A stretch of DNA of 10,290 nucleotides, taken from an uncultured Thiotrichaceae bacterium. Its GTDB lineage: Bacteria > Pseudomonadota > Gammaproteobacteria > Thiotrichales > Thiotrichaceae. The translations under genes were made by a program, and so were the position numbers. The notes under the pieces were generated by a model. That model was not told the DNA's origin, did no database searches, and saw only the letters and a program-made list of their open reading frames with translations. Below, in pieces: positions 1 through 7,300 of this stretch. Where the stretch lies: positions 1-10,290 of the forward strand of contig CALHAO010000451.1 in the NCBI GenBank assembly GCA_937931765.1, written 5' to 3'. Every line of letters starts with the position of its first letter. The first letter of the stretch is position 1.

Positions 1-1014
1 AGCATGTTCCTGCCAGCGGCTGACATGACGCATTACATCATGATTAGACAAAGCCCAGCACGGCCAGCCTTTGGGTGCACCGTTAAAGAAACCTTCAACC
101 CTGCTGCGGAAATGTGCTGCGGTGAATTGTGCGCCCAGCAACTCAAATGAGTAACACATGTGCAGGCGCTTGCCGCTGGTGTATTGACCCATCATTTCAA
201 TCGAGTGGTGCGCTTCACCCATTTCGCCCACCATCGCGCGGTCATCATACTCATCCAACAGCGCCCGCATACGTTCAACAAACGGCAGGTTTTCCGGCTG
301 GTTTTTATCAAATAGGTGGTACTGCATGTCGTAAGGGTTCCATTCTTCTTTTTCCTTGCGGCGATAGTCCGCCGGATTATTGCGCAGCAGCGCATCATGG
401 AAATAAAAGTTTACGGTATCCAGCCGGAAACCATCCACACCACGTTCCAGCCAGAAACGCATATTGTCTAAGTGAAAGTCCTGCACATCCGGGTTGTGGA
501 AATTCCAGTCCGGCTGTTCAACGAGGAAATTATGCAGATAATATTGGCGGCGACGCGGTTCCCACTGCCAGGCGATGCCACCAAAAATAGCCATCCAGTT
601 ATTCGGTGGTGAGCCATCCAATTGCGGATCAGCCCAGACATACCAGTCTGACTTCGGATTGTCGCGGCTTTGACGGCTTGCTTCAAAATGCGGGTGTTCA
701 ATACTGGAGTGTGATAATACTTGGTCAATAATCACTTTCAGGCCCAGCTCATGAGCCTTATCCACCATCGCATCAAAGTCGTCTATTGTGCCGAATTCAG
801 GATTAATGCCGGTGTAATCCGAGACGTCATAACCCATGTCCGCCATCGGTGAGGTAAACACAGGGGATAACCAGATGGCATCAACCCCCAGATCTGCCAC
901 ATACGGCAGGCGTTGAGTAATACCCTTTATATCACCGATGCCATCATTATTACTGTCCTGAAACGAACGGGGGTAAATCTGATACGTTGTTGAGCCGCGC
1001 CACCAGTCTTGCAT
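1..1014 (-). CDS. GH13 alpha-glucosidase, subfamily 23-like (partial, C-terminus outside window)
   Basis: Exo-acting alpha-glucosidase that probably releases glucose from short alpha-1,4-linked maltooligosaccharides in the cytoplasm; no signal peptide is visible. Only residues 1-338 are present, against about 540 in the family, so most of the (beta/alpha)8 barrel is here but its end and the C-terminal domain are missing. The start (WWRGSTTYQIYPRSF, residues 4-18) and a metal-binding DSNNDGIGD loop (20-28) are typical of the oligo-1,6-glucosidase/alpha-glucosidase group. Conserved regions are DQVLSH (97-102), FRLDT with nucleophile Asp199, VGE with acid/base Glu264, and SNHD with Asp326. Thr200 after the nucleophile is the residue linked to alpha-1,4 rather than alpha-1,6 preference in this group; the QPDWN motif (167-171) is closer to the alpha-1,6 type, so specificity is inferred, not proven. 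Overall it closely resembles the Halomonas alpha-glucosidase. The ATG at 1014-1012 follows GGAG at a normal distance. It is divergent from glgB and likely shares its control region. Confidence 0.93.
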   Translation of the reverse strand, partial: MQDWWRGSTTYQIYPRSFQDSNNDGIGDIKGITQRLPYVADLGVDAIWLSPVFTSPMADMGYDVSDYTGINPEFGTIDDFDAMVDKAHELGLKVIIDQVLSHSSIEHPHFEASRQSRDNPKSDWYVWADPQLDGSPPNNWMAIFGGIAWQWEPRRRQYYLHNFLVEQPDWNFHNPDVQDFHLDNMRFWLERGVDGFRLDTVNFYFHDALLRNNPADYRRKEKEEWNPYDMQYHLFDKNQPENLPFVERMRALLDEYDDRAMVGEMGEAHHSIEMMGQYTSGKRLHMCYSFELLGAQFTAAHFRSRVEGFFNGAPKGWPCWALSNHDVMRHVSRWQEHA

Positions 1015-1048
1015 GTGATTCTCCGCACTGAATGAAATTAAGTGGGGG

Positions 1049-1077
1049 ATTATACTCCTACTCTGTGCGTATATGCT
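1049..1077 (-). promoter_or_regulatory. Putative sigma-70 promoter of the divergent alpha-glucosidase gene
   Basis: Read on the minus strand, a perfect -10 box TATAAT lies at 1054-1049. This would start transcription near 1042 and give a leader of roughly 28 bases before the ATG at 1014. No good -35 hexamer is present at the normal 16-18 base spacing (about 1072-1077). This suggests either a weak promoter or one that needs an activator. The -35 position falls inside the palindrome at 1069-1090. Assignment is by motif only. Confidence 0.5.
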
Positions 1078-1090
1078 TGAATGCATGTAC
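1069..1090. promoter_or_regulatory. Putative operator: imperfect inverted repeat between divergent promoters
   Basis: The arms GTATATGC (1069-1076) and GCATGTAC (1083-1090) are inverted repeats matching at 7 of 8 positions, separated by TTGAAT (1077-1082). The element covers the -35 positions of both the glgB promoter and the alpha-glucosidase promoter, which is a classic place for a dimeric regulator to act on a divergent pair. I do not recognise it as the site of a particular regulator family. That it is a protein-binding site is inference from position and symmetry. Confidence 0.45.
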
Positions 1091-1103
1091 TTTCCGGTAT
1101 AAT
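1077..1103 (+). promoter_or_regulatory. Putative sigma-70 promoter of the glg operon
   Basis: A perfect -10 box TATAAT lies at 1098-1103. The best -35 match is TTGAAT at 1077-1082 (four of six bases), with a short 15-base spacer. Transcription would start near 1110, leaving a leader of about 76 bases before the glgB start; I see no convincing hairpin or riboswitch in that leader. A second, weaker -10-like box, TATAGT at 1138-1143, lacks a good -35. The short spacer and the palindrome over the -35 suggest regulated rather than constitutive use. Confidence 0.5.
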
Positions 1104-1172
1104 CCTTCCAAGCCATAGACATTCGTTAATTTGGCAGTATAGTCATATAGAAAGCGACCCCATCATTGCATG

Positions 1173-1176
1173 AGGA
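1173..1176 (+). promoter_or_regulatory. Ribosome binding site deciding the glgB TTG start
   Basis: AGGA lies nine bases ahead of the TTG at 1186. An in-frame TGA at 1177-1179 rules out any start further upstream, and no ATG or GTG occurs in frame before the conserved N-terminal domain begins. The ATGs at 1170 and 1176 are in another frame and stop at 1194-1196. Confidence 0.65.
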
Positions 1177-1185
1177 TGAACCAAG

Positions 1186-3261
1186 TTGAAGAATAAACAC
1201 ACTGCCGCTATCGGTGAGCTGGATATACATTTATTTGCTGAAGGCCATCATTACACGATCTGGGAAGTACTCGGCGCGCACTTGTGCGAGGATGAAGACG
1301 GTGTCGCAGGTTGCCGCTTTGCTGTCTGGGCACCCAATGTAAAACAAGTCAGTGTCATTGGTGATTTTAATCAATGGGATGGCCGTGCTGCACCGATGGA
1401 GCCGGTGGCACAAAGTGGTATCTGGAGCGTATTTGTGCCGGGCATTGAAGCAGGTTTCGGTTATAAATACGAAATCCTGAGTCGGGGCGGTGAGTTGATT
1501 AGTAAAACTGACCCTTATGCCCGGCAGATGTTTTTGCGTCCGGAAACGCAATCCTGTGTAGCCGCGCCTGATGACTATGTCTGGGGCGATGACAACTGGA
1601 TTAGCCAGCGTAAAGAGTGGGATTGGTTGCATCAGCCGATGAGTGTTTATGAGCTACATGCCGGTTCATGGCGGCTGCATGATATGGGTAAGCCTACTGC
1701 CGTAGAGGGCGAAGTTGAGGGCTATTATAATTGGCGCGAGCTGGCAGCCGAGCTGATCCCTTATGTGAAGGAACTCAACTACACCCATATCGAATTATTA
1801 CCGATCTCCGAGCACCCGCTGGATGCGTCCTGGGGCTATCAGGTGTCTGGTTATTACGCACCGACGGCACGTTATGGTTCACCGGAAGACTTCCGCTATT
1901 TTGTTAATCAATGCCATCAGGCCGGACTGGGTGTTCTGCTGGATTGGGTTCCGGCCCACTTTCCGAAAGATGCCTTTGCACTGGCGCGTTTTATTGGTGA
2001 GCCGCTGTATGAATACGCTGACCCGCGTAAGGGCGAGCATCAGGAATGGGGCACGCTGATCTTTGATTATGGCCGCAATGAAGTGAAGAACTTCCTGCTG
2101 GCTAATGCGTTGTACTGGATTAAAGAATTCCATATTGATGGCCTGCGTGTGGATGCGGTGGCGTCGATGTTGCACCTGGATTATGACCGTGATCCGGGTC
2201 AATGGTTGCCAAATCAGTTTGGCGGGCGTGAGAATCTGGAGGCGGTGGAGTTTTTCCGTGAACTGAACCGTGAAGTGCATTTGCAGTTCCCTGGTGTGTT
2301 GACTATTGCTGAAGAATCAACGTCCTGGCCTGCGGTATCGCGCCCGATTGAGATTGGTGGTCTGGGCTTTTCCATGAAATGGAATATGGGCTGGATGAAC
2401 GACAATCTGCGTTATATCGAGCAAGACCCGATCTATCGTAAGTATCACCACAATCTGATGACTTTCAGCCAGATGTACGCTTGGACTGAGAATTTCATGC
2501 TGCCGCTATCGCATGATGAAGTAGTGCATCTTAAGCGCAGTATGCTGGATAAAATGCCGGGTGATTACTGGCAGAAGTTTGCCAATCTGCGTTTGTTCTA
2601 TGCGTGGCATTATGCGCATCCGGGCAAGAAGTTACTATTCATGGGTGGTGAGTTCGGACAATGGACAGAGTGGAATGAATCTGTTGAGTTGGACTGGGAA
2701 TTGATAAAATACCCGCAGCATGATGGCATCCGCAAGGTGTTGTCTGATCTGAATGGCTTGTACCGTGAAACAGCCGCGCTGCATTATTATGATTTTGATA
2801 ATGAAGGTTTCCGTTGGATTGATTGCAATGATGCGGAAAAATCTATCTTAAGCCTGCTGCGTATTGATCAGCATGGCAATAGTGTTGTGGTCATTTTTAA
2901 CTTCACACCGGAGGTACGTAACAACTACCGGATTGGTGTGCCACATGCGGGTGTCTACCGCGAAATACTCAATACAGACAGTGAGTTTTATGGTGGCAGT
3001 AACTGTGGTAATAGTGGTGTGTTGCGCACGACTGATGGTGAATGGATGGATCATGCGCAATCACTGGAGTTGACCTTGCCGCCGCTGGGGGCGCTGTTCC
3101 TGAGTTGGGATGAAGCGGCTACAGAGACATTAATAACAGAAAAAGCGCTGGCTGATGCGCCGAATGTTGTTGCTTTGCCGGTCGGCAATAATACACCGTC
3201 TGATAAGCAGTCAGCTGTTGCCGCGCAATCTCTCGGAAATACATCAGGGAAATCCAAATAA
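1186..3261 (+). CDS. glgB: 1,4-alpha-glucan branching enzyme GlgB
   Basis: GH13 branching enzyme (EC 2.4.1.18). It cuts an alpha-1,4-glucan chain and re-attaches it through an alpha-1,6 bond, making the branches of cytoplasmic glycogen. Of its 691 residues, 42-130 form the CBM48 domain (FAVWAPN, IGDFNQWDG), about 150-550 the catalytic barrel, and about 550-642 the C-terminal beta domain. Catalytic residues are Asp323 in GLRVDAVASM, Glu376 in IAEEST and Asp444 in LSHDEVVH. The N-terminal N1 domain of E. coli GlgB (roughly 100 residues) is absent, as in the shorter class of bacterial branching enzymes. An Ala/Ser-rich tail of about 47 residues (645-691) follows the last conserved segment and has no counterpart in E. 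coli GlgB. After the catalytic His448 segment the sequence reads LKRS where GKKS is usual. Translation starts at TTG 1186, the only reasonable choice. The stop overlaps the glgA start by one base. Function is very secure. Confidence 0.97.
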   Translation: MKNKHTAAIGELDIHLFAEGHHYTIWEVLGAHLCEDEDGVAGCRFAVWAPNVKQVSVIGDFNQWDGRAAPMEPVAQSGIWSVFVPGIEAGFGYKYEILSRGGELISKTDPYARQMFLRPETQSCVAAPDDYVWGDDNWISQRKEWDWLHQPMSVYELHAGSWRLHDMGKPTAVEGEVEGYYNWRELAAELIPYVKELNYTHIELLPISEHPLDASWGYQVSGYYAPTARYGSPEDFRYFVNQCHQAGLGVLLDWVPAHFPKDAFALARFIGEPLYEYADPRKGEHQEWGTLIFDYGRNEVKNFLLANALYWIKEFHIDGLRVDAVASMLHLDYDRDPGQWLPNQFGGRENLEAVEFFRELNREVHLQFPGVLTIAEESTSWPAVSRPIEIGGLGFSMKWNMGWMNDNLRYIEQDPIYRKYHHNLMTFSQMYAWTENFMLPLSHDEVVHLKRSMLDKMPGDYWQKFANLRLFYAWHYAHPGKKLLFMGGEFGQWTEWNESVELDWELIKYPQHDGIRKVLSDLNGLYRETAALHYYDFDNEGFRWIDCNDAEKSILSLLRIDQHGNSVVVIFNFTPEVRNNYRIGVPHAGVYREILNTDSEFYGGSNCGNSGVLRTTDGEWMDHAQSLELTLPPLGALFLSWDEAATETLITEKALADAPNVVALPVGNNTPSDKQSAVAAQSLGNTSGKSK

Positions 3262-4724
3262 TGAAAGTATTGTTTGCTGCCAGTGAAGCCTACCCGTTAA
3301 TTAAAACCGGTGGTTTGGCGGATGTGTTATATGGCCTGCCGCTGGCTTTGCATGAGCTGGACAACGAGATTCGCCTGGTGATTCCGGGTTATCGTTCTGT
3401 GTTGGACAAGCTGAAACCGGACACTACGCGTGAGCTGGGCACATTGAATGCCTGGGGTGATGGCTGGACGCATGAGGTGACGATCCTCGAAATAGAACAT
3501 GAAGCATATCCTTTTCCGGTGTGGATTGCTGAATGTGCAGCTTTGTTTGATCGCCCTGGTAATCCTTACTTGCACCCCGATGGTTATGACTGGCCGGATA
3601 ATGCGGAACGCTATTGTGTGTTTTCGCGGGTGGTGGCGCAGTTAGCAGATGATGCTTTGCAGCTTGATTGGCGGCCTGAAGTGGTACATGTGCATGACTG
3701 GCAGACGGGTTTAGTGCCTGCATTACTGGAAGATGTTTCACCACGGCCTCGCTGTATGTTTACCATTCATAATCTCGCCTATAGCGGACGTTTCTCGCGT
3801 GAAATTTTTGAACGTCTGCACCTGAAGTGGCATTGGTGGTCAGAAGAAGGCGTGGAATTTCATAGCGGGTTTTCGATGCTCAAAGCGGGTATTGTGTATT
3901 GTGATGTGTTGACTACGGTGAGTCCGACCTACGCTAACGAAATATGCACGCCTGAATTTGGTTATGGCATGGAAGGCTTATTACAGTCCCGCCGCCATAA
4001 ACTACACGGTATTTTAAACGGGGTTGATGGTACTTCATGGGACCCCGCCACTGATGTCTATCTGCCGGAGAATTACACGCCGGAAAGCATTCAGCCCGGT
4101 AAACAAAACAATAAAAAAGCCTTGTTAGAAGGCTTTGGTTTTGATGCTACGCCACAACAATTGCAACAACCTTTATTGGGCTTTGTAGGTCGCCTGGTTG
4201 AGCAAAAAGGTGTTGATATAATGCTCAATGCGATTCCTGAGTTGGTGCATCACACTGATGCCTGTTTTGTCTTGTTGGGTAGTGGCGATTATGGTCATGA
4301 GCAGCACATGAATGAACTGGCCCGGCGCTATCCGCAGCGGGTTAATGTGTATATCGGTTATGAGGAAGGGCTGGCCCATCTGGTCGAAGCGGGTTGTGAT
4401 TTGTTTATGATGCCTTCACGTTTTGAACCTTGTGGCCTGAATCAAATGTATAGCCTGAAATACGGCACCTTACCGGTGGTGTATAACACCGGTGGCTTGG
4501 CGGATACAGTGGTGAATGCCACGGATGAAAATATACGCAGCAAACGTGCCAATGGCTTTGTATTTTATAACCCGACGCGTGAGGCATTTGCCAGTACAGT
4601 TTTCTGGGCCTTGGGGCACTTTGTGAATAAAAAACACTGGCAGCAGCTGCAGCTTAATGCGATGCAGGCTGATTTTGGCTGGGAACGTAGCGCACAGACT
4701 TATATGGATATCTATAAGTCTTAA
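3261..4724 (+). CDS. glgA: Glycogen synthase GlgA (ADP-glucose type)
   Basis: GT5 retaining glucosyltransferase (EC 2.4.1.21) that adds glucose from ADP-glucose to the non-reducing ends of glycogen. At 487 residues it is close to the usual bacterial length of about 480. The N-terminal Rossmann domain carries the ADP-glucose-binding KTGGLAD motif (15-21) and HDWQTG (145-150). The C-terminal Rossmann domain carries VGRLVEQKG (309-317, with the nucleotide-contacting Arg311 and Lys316), PSRFEPCGL (385-393, with catalytic-site Glu389) and NTGGLADTV (409-417). The stretch after KTGGLAD reads VLYGLP instead of the common VVGALP, a tolerated lineage variant as far as I can tell. The ATG shares its A with the last base of the glgB stop (TAATG), and AGGGA at 3246-3250 inside glgB serves as ribosome binding site, so translational coupling to glgB is likely. 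Its substrate is supplied by glgC, two genes downstream. Confidence 0.97.
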   Translation: MKVLFAASEAYPLIKTGGLADVLYGLPLALHELDNEIRLVIPGYRSVLDKLKPDTTRELGTLNAWGDGWTHEVTILEIEHEAYPFPVWIAECAALFDRPGNPYLHPDGYDWPDNAERYCVFSRVVAQLADDALQLDWRPEVVHVHDWQTGLVPALLEDVSPRPRCMFTIHNLAYSGRFSREIFERLHLKWHWWSEEGVEFHSGFSMLKAGIVYCDVLTTVSPTYANEICTPEFGYGMEGLLQSRRHKLHGILNGVDGTSWDPATDVYLPENYTPESIQPGKQNNKKALLEGFGFDATPQQLQQPLLGFVGRLVEQKGVDIMLNAIPELVHHTDACFVLLGSGDYGHEQHMNELARRYPQRVNVYIGYEEGLAHLVEAGCDLFMMPSRFEPCGLNQMYSLKYGTLPVVYNTGGLADTVVNATDENIRSKRANGFVFYNPTREAFASTVFWALGHFVNKKHWQQLQLNAMQADFGWERSAQTYMDIYKS

Positions 4725-4748
4725 TTTAATTTTAATGGCGACAATATT

Positions 4749-7241
4749 TTGAAAAATACAACACTTTCAGTTACTGCGACACTGAATAAACCTGATAATA
4801 GTACACAGGCGATCGCTGATGACTTTCAGCATTATTTATCGAATCATCTCGGGCGCAATGAACATTGTGATCCGATTTACCTGTATGAAGCCTTGTCTTA
4901 TGCCATCCGTGATCGTTTGATGCCGGGCTGGTGTGAGACCACGCAGAAAACCCGCTTAGAAGCGGGCACCCGGCGTGCTTATTACATGTCGCTGGAATTC
5001 CTGATTGGACGTTCATTGAGTAATAACCTGCTGAATCTGGGTATTACCGATAATGTGGGCAAAGCGTTGCATGAACTGGGTAATGATCTGGAGCTGGTTG
5101 AAGATCAGGAAGCGGATGCCGGTTTGGGTAATGGTGGTTTGGGCCGTCTGGCGGCTTGTTTTATGGATAGCTGCGCGACCTTGGGTCTGCCGGTATTAGG
5201 CTATGGTATCCGTTATGAATATGGCATGTTTCGCCAGCATCTGGATAATGGTTATCAGGTTGAAAGTCCGGATCATTGGTTGCGTGATGGTAATCCCTGG
5301 GAAATCGAGCGGACAGAATACAATCAGGAAGTGCGTTTTGGTGGCCGGGTTGAGTACTACACTGATGAAACAGGCAGGCAGCGTACCCACTGGGTAGATA
5401 CGCGTAATGTGTTGGCGATTCCTTATGATATGCCGATTGTTGGTTACAAGAATGACACCGTGAATACGTTGCGTTTATGGAAAGCGACGGCGACGGATGT
5501 GTTTAATCTGGAAGAGTTTAATGCGGGCAGCTATACCGAAGCGGTTCAGGAAAAGAATAACGCTGAACATATTTCCATGGTGTTGTACCCGAATGACAGC
5601 AGTGAAAACGGTAAAGAGTTACGCTTGCGTCAGCAGTATTTTCTGGCATCCGCCAGTTTGCAGGATGCGATTCGTATCTGGGAGGTAGCGGCAACAGAAG
5701 ATGGCAAGCCTGCTGATTATCGTCGGTTTGCGGCAGACAATGTCTTCCAGATGAATGATACGCACCCGACGATTGCGGTCGCCGAATTAATGCGCATCTT
5801 AATGGATGATAAGCTGCTCAGTTGGAATGAGGCCTGGGCCATTACTACTAAATCAATGGCTTATACGAATCATACCTTGTTGCCTGAAGCGCTGGAGCGC
5901 TGGCCGGTACATTTATTTGAGCGCTTATTGCCACGCTTGCTGGGTATTATTTATGAAATTAATGCCCGTTTCCTCAAGCAGGTGGCACAACGTTGGCCGG
6001 GTGATACCGAACGTCAGCAACGCATGTCGATTATTGAAGAAGGTGATAATCGCCAGGTGAGAATGGCATGGCTGGCGATTGTCGGCAGTTTCTCAGTCAA
6101 TGGTGTGGCGGCATTGCATTCCCGTTTATTGGTAGAGGGTTTGTTCCACGATTTCTATGAGCTATGGCCGGAGAAATTCAATAATAAGACCAATGGCGTA
6201 ACGCCACGCCGTTGGGTTGCTCATGCTAATCCTGAGATGAGTAGTCTGATCACGGCTGAAATAGGTGATCAGTGGGTACGGAATCTGGCTGAATTGGAAA
6301 AACTCAAGCCACTGGCCGGTGCGCAGAAAAAGCATGCTGCCTTTCAGGACAAATGGCAGGCGGTTAAGCTGGCTAATAAACAACGTCTGGCTGAGCTGGT
6401 TGAAAAAGAATGTGGCGTGACTATCAGTACCTCGGCGATGTTCGATGTACAAGTGAAGCGGATTCATGAATACAAACGTCAGTTGTTGAATGTGTTGCAT
6501 GTGATTCATTTATACCGCTGCCTTAAACAGGGCACAGCTGAGCATCTGGCGGATAGAGTGGTACTGATTGGTGGTAAAGCCGCGCCGGGTTATTACATGG
6601 CGAAAGCGATTATTAAGCTGATTAATAACGTGGCTGAGGTGATTAACAATGATCCTGAAATCGGTGACCGCTTAAAGCTGGTGTTTTTCCCGAACTACCG
6701 TGTTTCCAGTATGGAAGTGATTGCGGCGGCGGCTGATCTTTCTGAGCAGGTGTCTACGGCGGGTAAGGAAGCTTCCGGCACCGGTAATATGAAGTTCATG
6801 ATGAATGGTGCGCTCACCGTCGGTACTTATGATGGCGCAAATATTGAGATTCTGGAGGCTGTTGGGGCGGAAAATTTCTTCCTGTTTGGCCTGAAAGCAG
6901 AAGATGTCGCTGGTTTGCGTGGCAATTACCGCCCGCAGGATTGTGTGGATGCGGATGAGGATTTACAGCAGGTGGTTCACTTGCTGCGTTCCGGTCATTT
7001 TAATGCTTTTGAACCTGGTATTTTTGATGATGTTATTAATGCCATGTTTAATCCTGATGACCCTTGGCTGACCTTTGCTGATTTCAGAAGTTATATTGAT
7101 GCACAGAAAGATGTCAGCACACTGTGGCAGGATCAGCAGAGCTGGACGCGCAAGAGTATTCTGAATACCGCCAGCAGTGGATTTTTCTCTACTGACCGGA
7201 CGATGGAGGAATATAACCGGGATATTTGGAAGTTGACGTAA
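4749..7241 (+). CDS. glgP: Glycogen phosphorylase GlgP
   Basis: GT35 pyridoxal-phosphate enzyme (EC 2.4.1.1) that phosphorolyses outer alpha-1,4 chains of glycogen or maltodextrin to glucose-1-phosphate. Its 830 residues compare with 815 for E. coli GlgP. The phosphorylase signature EASGTGNMKFMMN (674-686) places the PLP Schiff-base lysine at Lys682. The glycine-rich GLGNGGLGRLAACF (125-138), QMNDTHPT (334-341) and KRIHEYKRQ (570-578) are also conserved. The first roughly 20 residues precede the conserved region (AIADDFQHYLSNHLGR, 21-36) and look unstructured. The TTG at 4749 is the best available start: there is no in-frame ATG or GTG before the conserved region, and upstream codons back to the glgA stop contain only the very rare alternative ATT. 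No clear Shine-Dalgarno is seen in the AT-rich 24-base gap. Glycogen rather than maltodextrin is inferred as the main substrate from the operon. Confidence 0.96.
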   Translation: MKNTTLSVTATLNKPDNSTQAIADDFQHYLSNHLGRNEHCDPIYLYEALSYAIRDRLMPGWCETTQKTRLEAGTRRAYYMSLEFLIGRSLSNNLLNLGITDNVGKALHELGNDLELVEDQEADAGLGNGGLGRLAACFMDSCATLGLPVLGYGIRYEYGMFRQHLDNGYQVESPDHWLRDGNPWEIERTEYNQEVRFGGRVEYYTDETGRQRTHWVDTRNVLAIPYDMPIVGYKNDTVNTLRLWKATATDVFNLEEFNAGSYTEAVQEKNNAEHISMVLYPNDSSENGKELRLRQQYFLASASLQDAIRIWEVAATEDGKPADYRRFAADNVFQMNDTHPTIAVAELMRILMDDKLLSWNEAWAITTKSMAYTNHTLLPEALERWPVHLFERLLPRLLGIIYEINARFLKQVAQRWPGDTERQQRMSIIEEGDNRQVRMAWLAIVGSFSVNGVAALHSRLLVEGLFHDFYELWPEKFNNKTNGVTPRRWVAHANPEMSSLITAEIGDQWVRNLAELEKLKPLAGAQKKHAAFQDKWQAVKLANKQRLAELVEKECGVTISTSAMFDVQVKRIHEYKRQLLNVLHVIHLYRCLKQGTAEHLADRVVLIGGKAAPGYYMAKAIIKLINNVAEVINNDPEIGDRLKLVFFPNYRVSSMEVIAAAADLSEQVSTAGKEASGTGNMKFMMNGALTVGTYDGANIEILEAVGAENFFLFGLKAEDVAGLRGNYRPQDCVDADEDLQQVVHLLRSGHFNAFEPGIFDDVINAMFNPDDPWLTFADFRSYIDAQKDVSTLWQDQQSWTRKSILNTASSGFFSTDRTMEEYNRDIWKLT

Positions 7242-7267
7242 AAAGTAAGGAAAGAGAATTTATATCC

Positions 7268-7273
7268 TATAAT
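7268..7273 (+). promoter_or_regulatory. Possible internal promoter -10 box ahead of glgC
   Basis: An exact TATAAT sits in the AT-rich 59-base gap between glgP and glgC, 27 bases before the glgC start. There is no good -35 hexamer at normal spacing: the nearest, TTGACG at 7233-7238, is 29 bases upstream. It could give glgC-glgX some independent expression, or it may be chance in AT-rich DNA. Confidence 0.25.
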
Positions 7274-7287
7274 AAAGTTGTATTAAC

Positions 7288-7294
7288 GGAGGAG
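7288..7294 (+). promoter_or_regulatory. Strong ribosome binding site of glgC
   Basis: GGAGGAG lies six bases ahead of the ATG at 7301. It is the strongest Shine-Dalgarno in the window and fixes the glgC start. A 25-codon longer reading frame beginning at TTG 7226 inside glgP has no comparable signal and would add residues unlike any in the family. Confidence 0.9.
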
Positions 7295-7300
7295 TGTCGT

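Noticed and set aside
129..590. A 153-residue plus-strand reading frame opposite the alpha-glucosidase
   Set aside because: It lies antisense to a clear, well-conserved GH13 gene, has Pro/His/Ala-rich composition typical of an antisense shadow, and shows no domain.
1104..1185. A structured regulatory leader or riboswitch ahead of glgB
   Set aside because: The best pairing I could find is a four-base stem (CCAA at 1108-1111 with TTGG at 1131-1134), which is not meaningful.
1170..1196. An eight-codon ORF (ATG AGG ATG ... TAA) overlapping the glgB TTG start, as a leader peptide
   Set aside because: It is very short, contains no run of regulatory codons and no attenuator-like hairpin. The AGGA it contains is more simply the glgB ribosome binding site.
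7226..7300. An N-terminal extension of GlgC by 25 residues from a TTG inside glgP
   Set aside because: It lacks a ribosome binding site, overlaps the end of glgP, and the added residues match nothing in the family. The ATG at 7301 follows GGAGGAG at ideal spacing.
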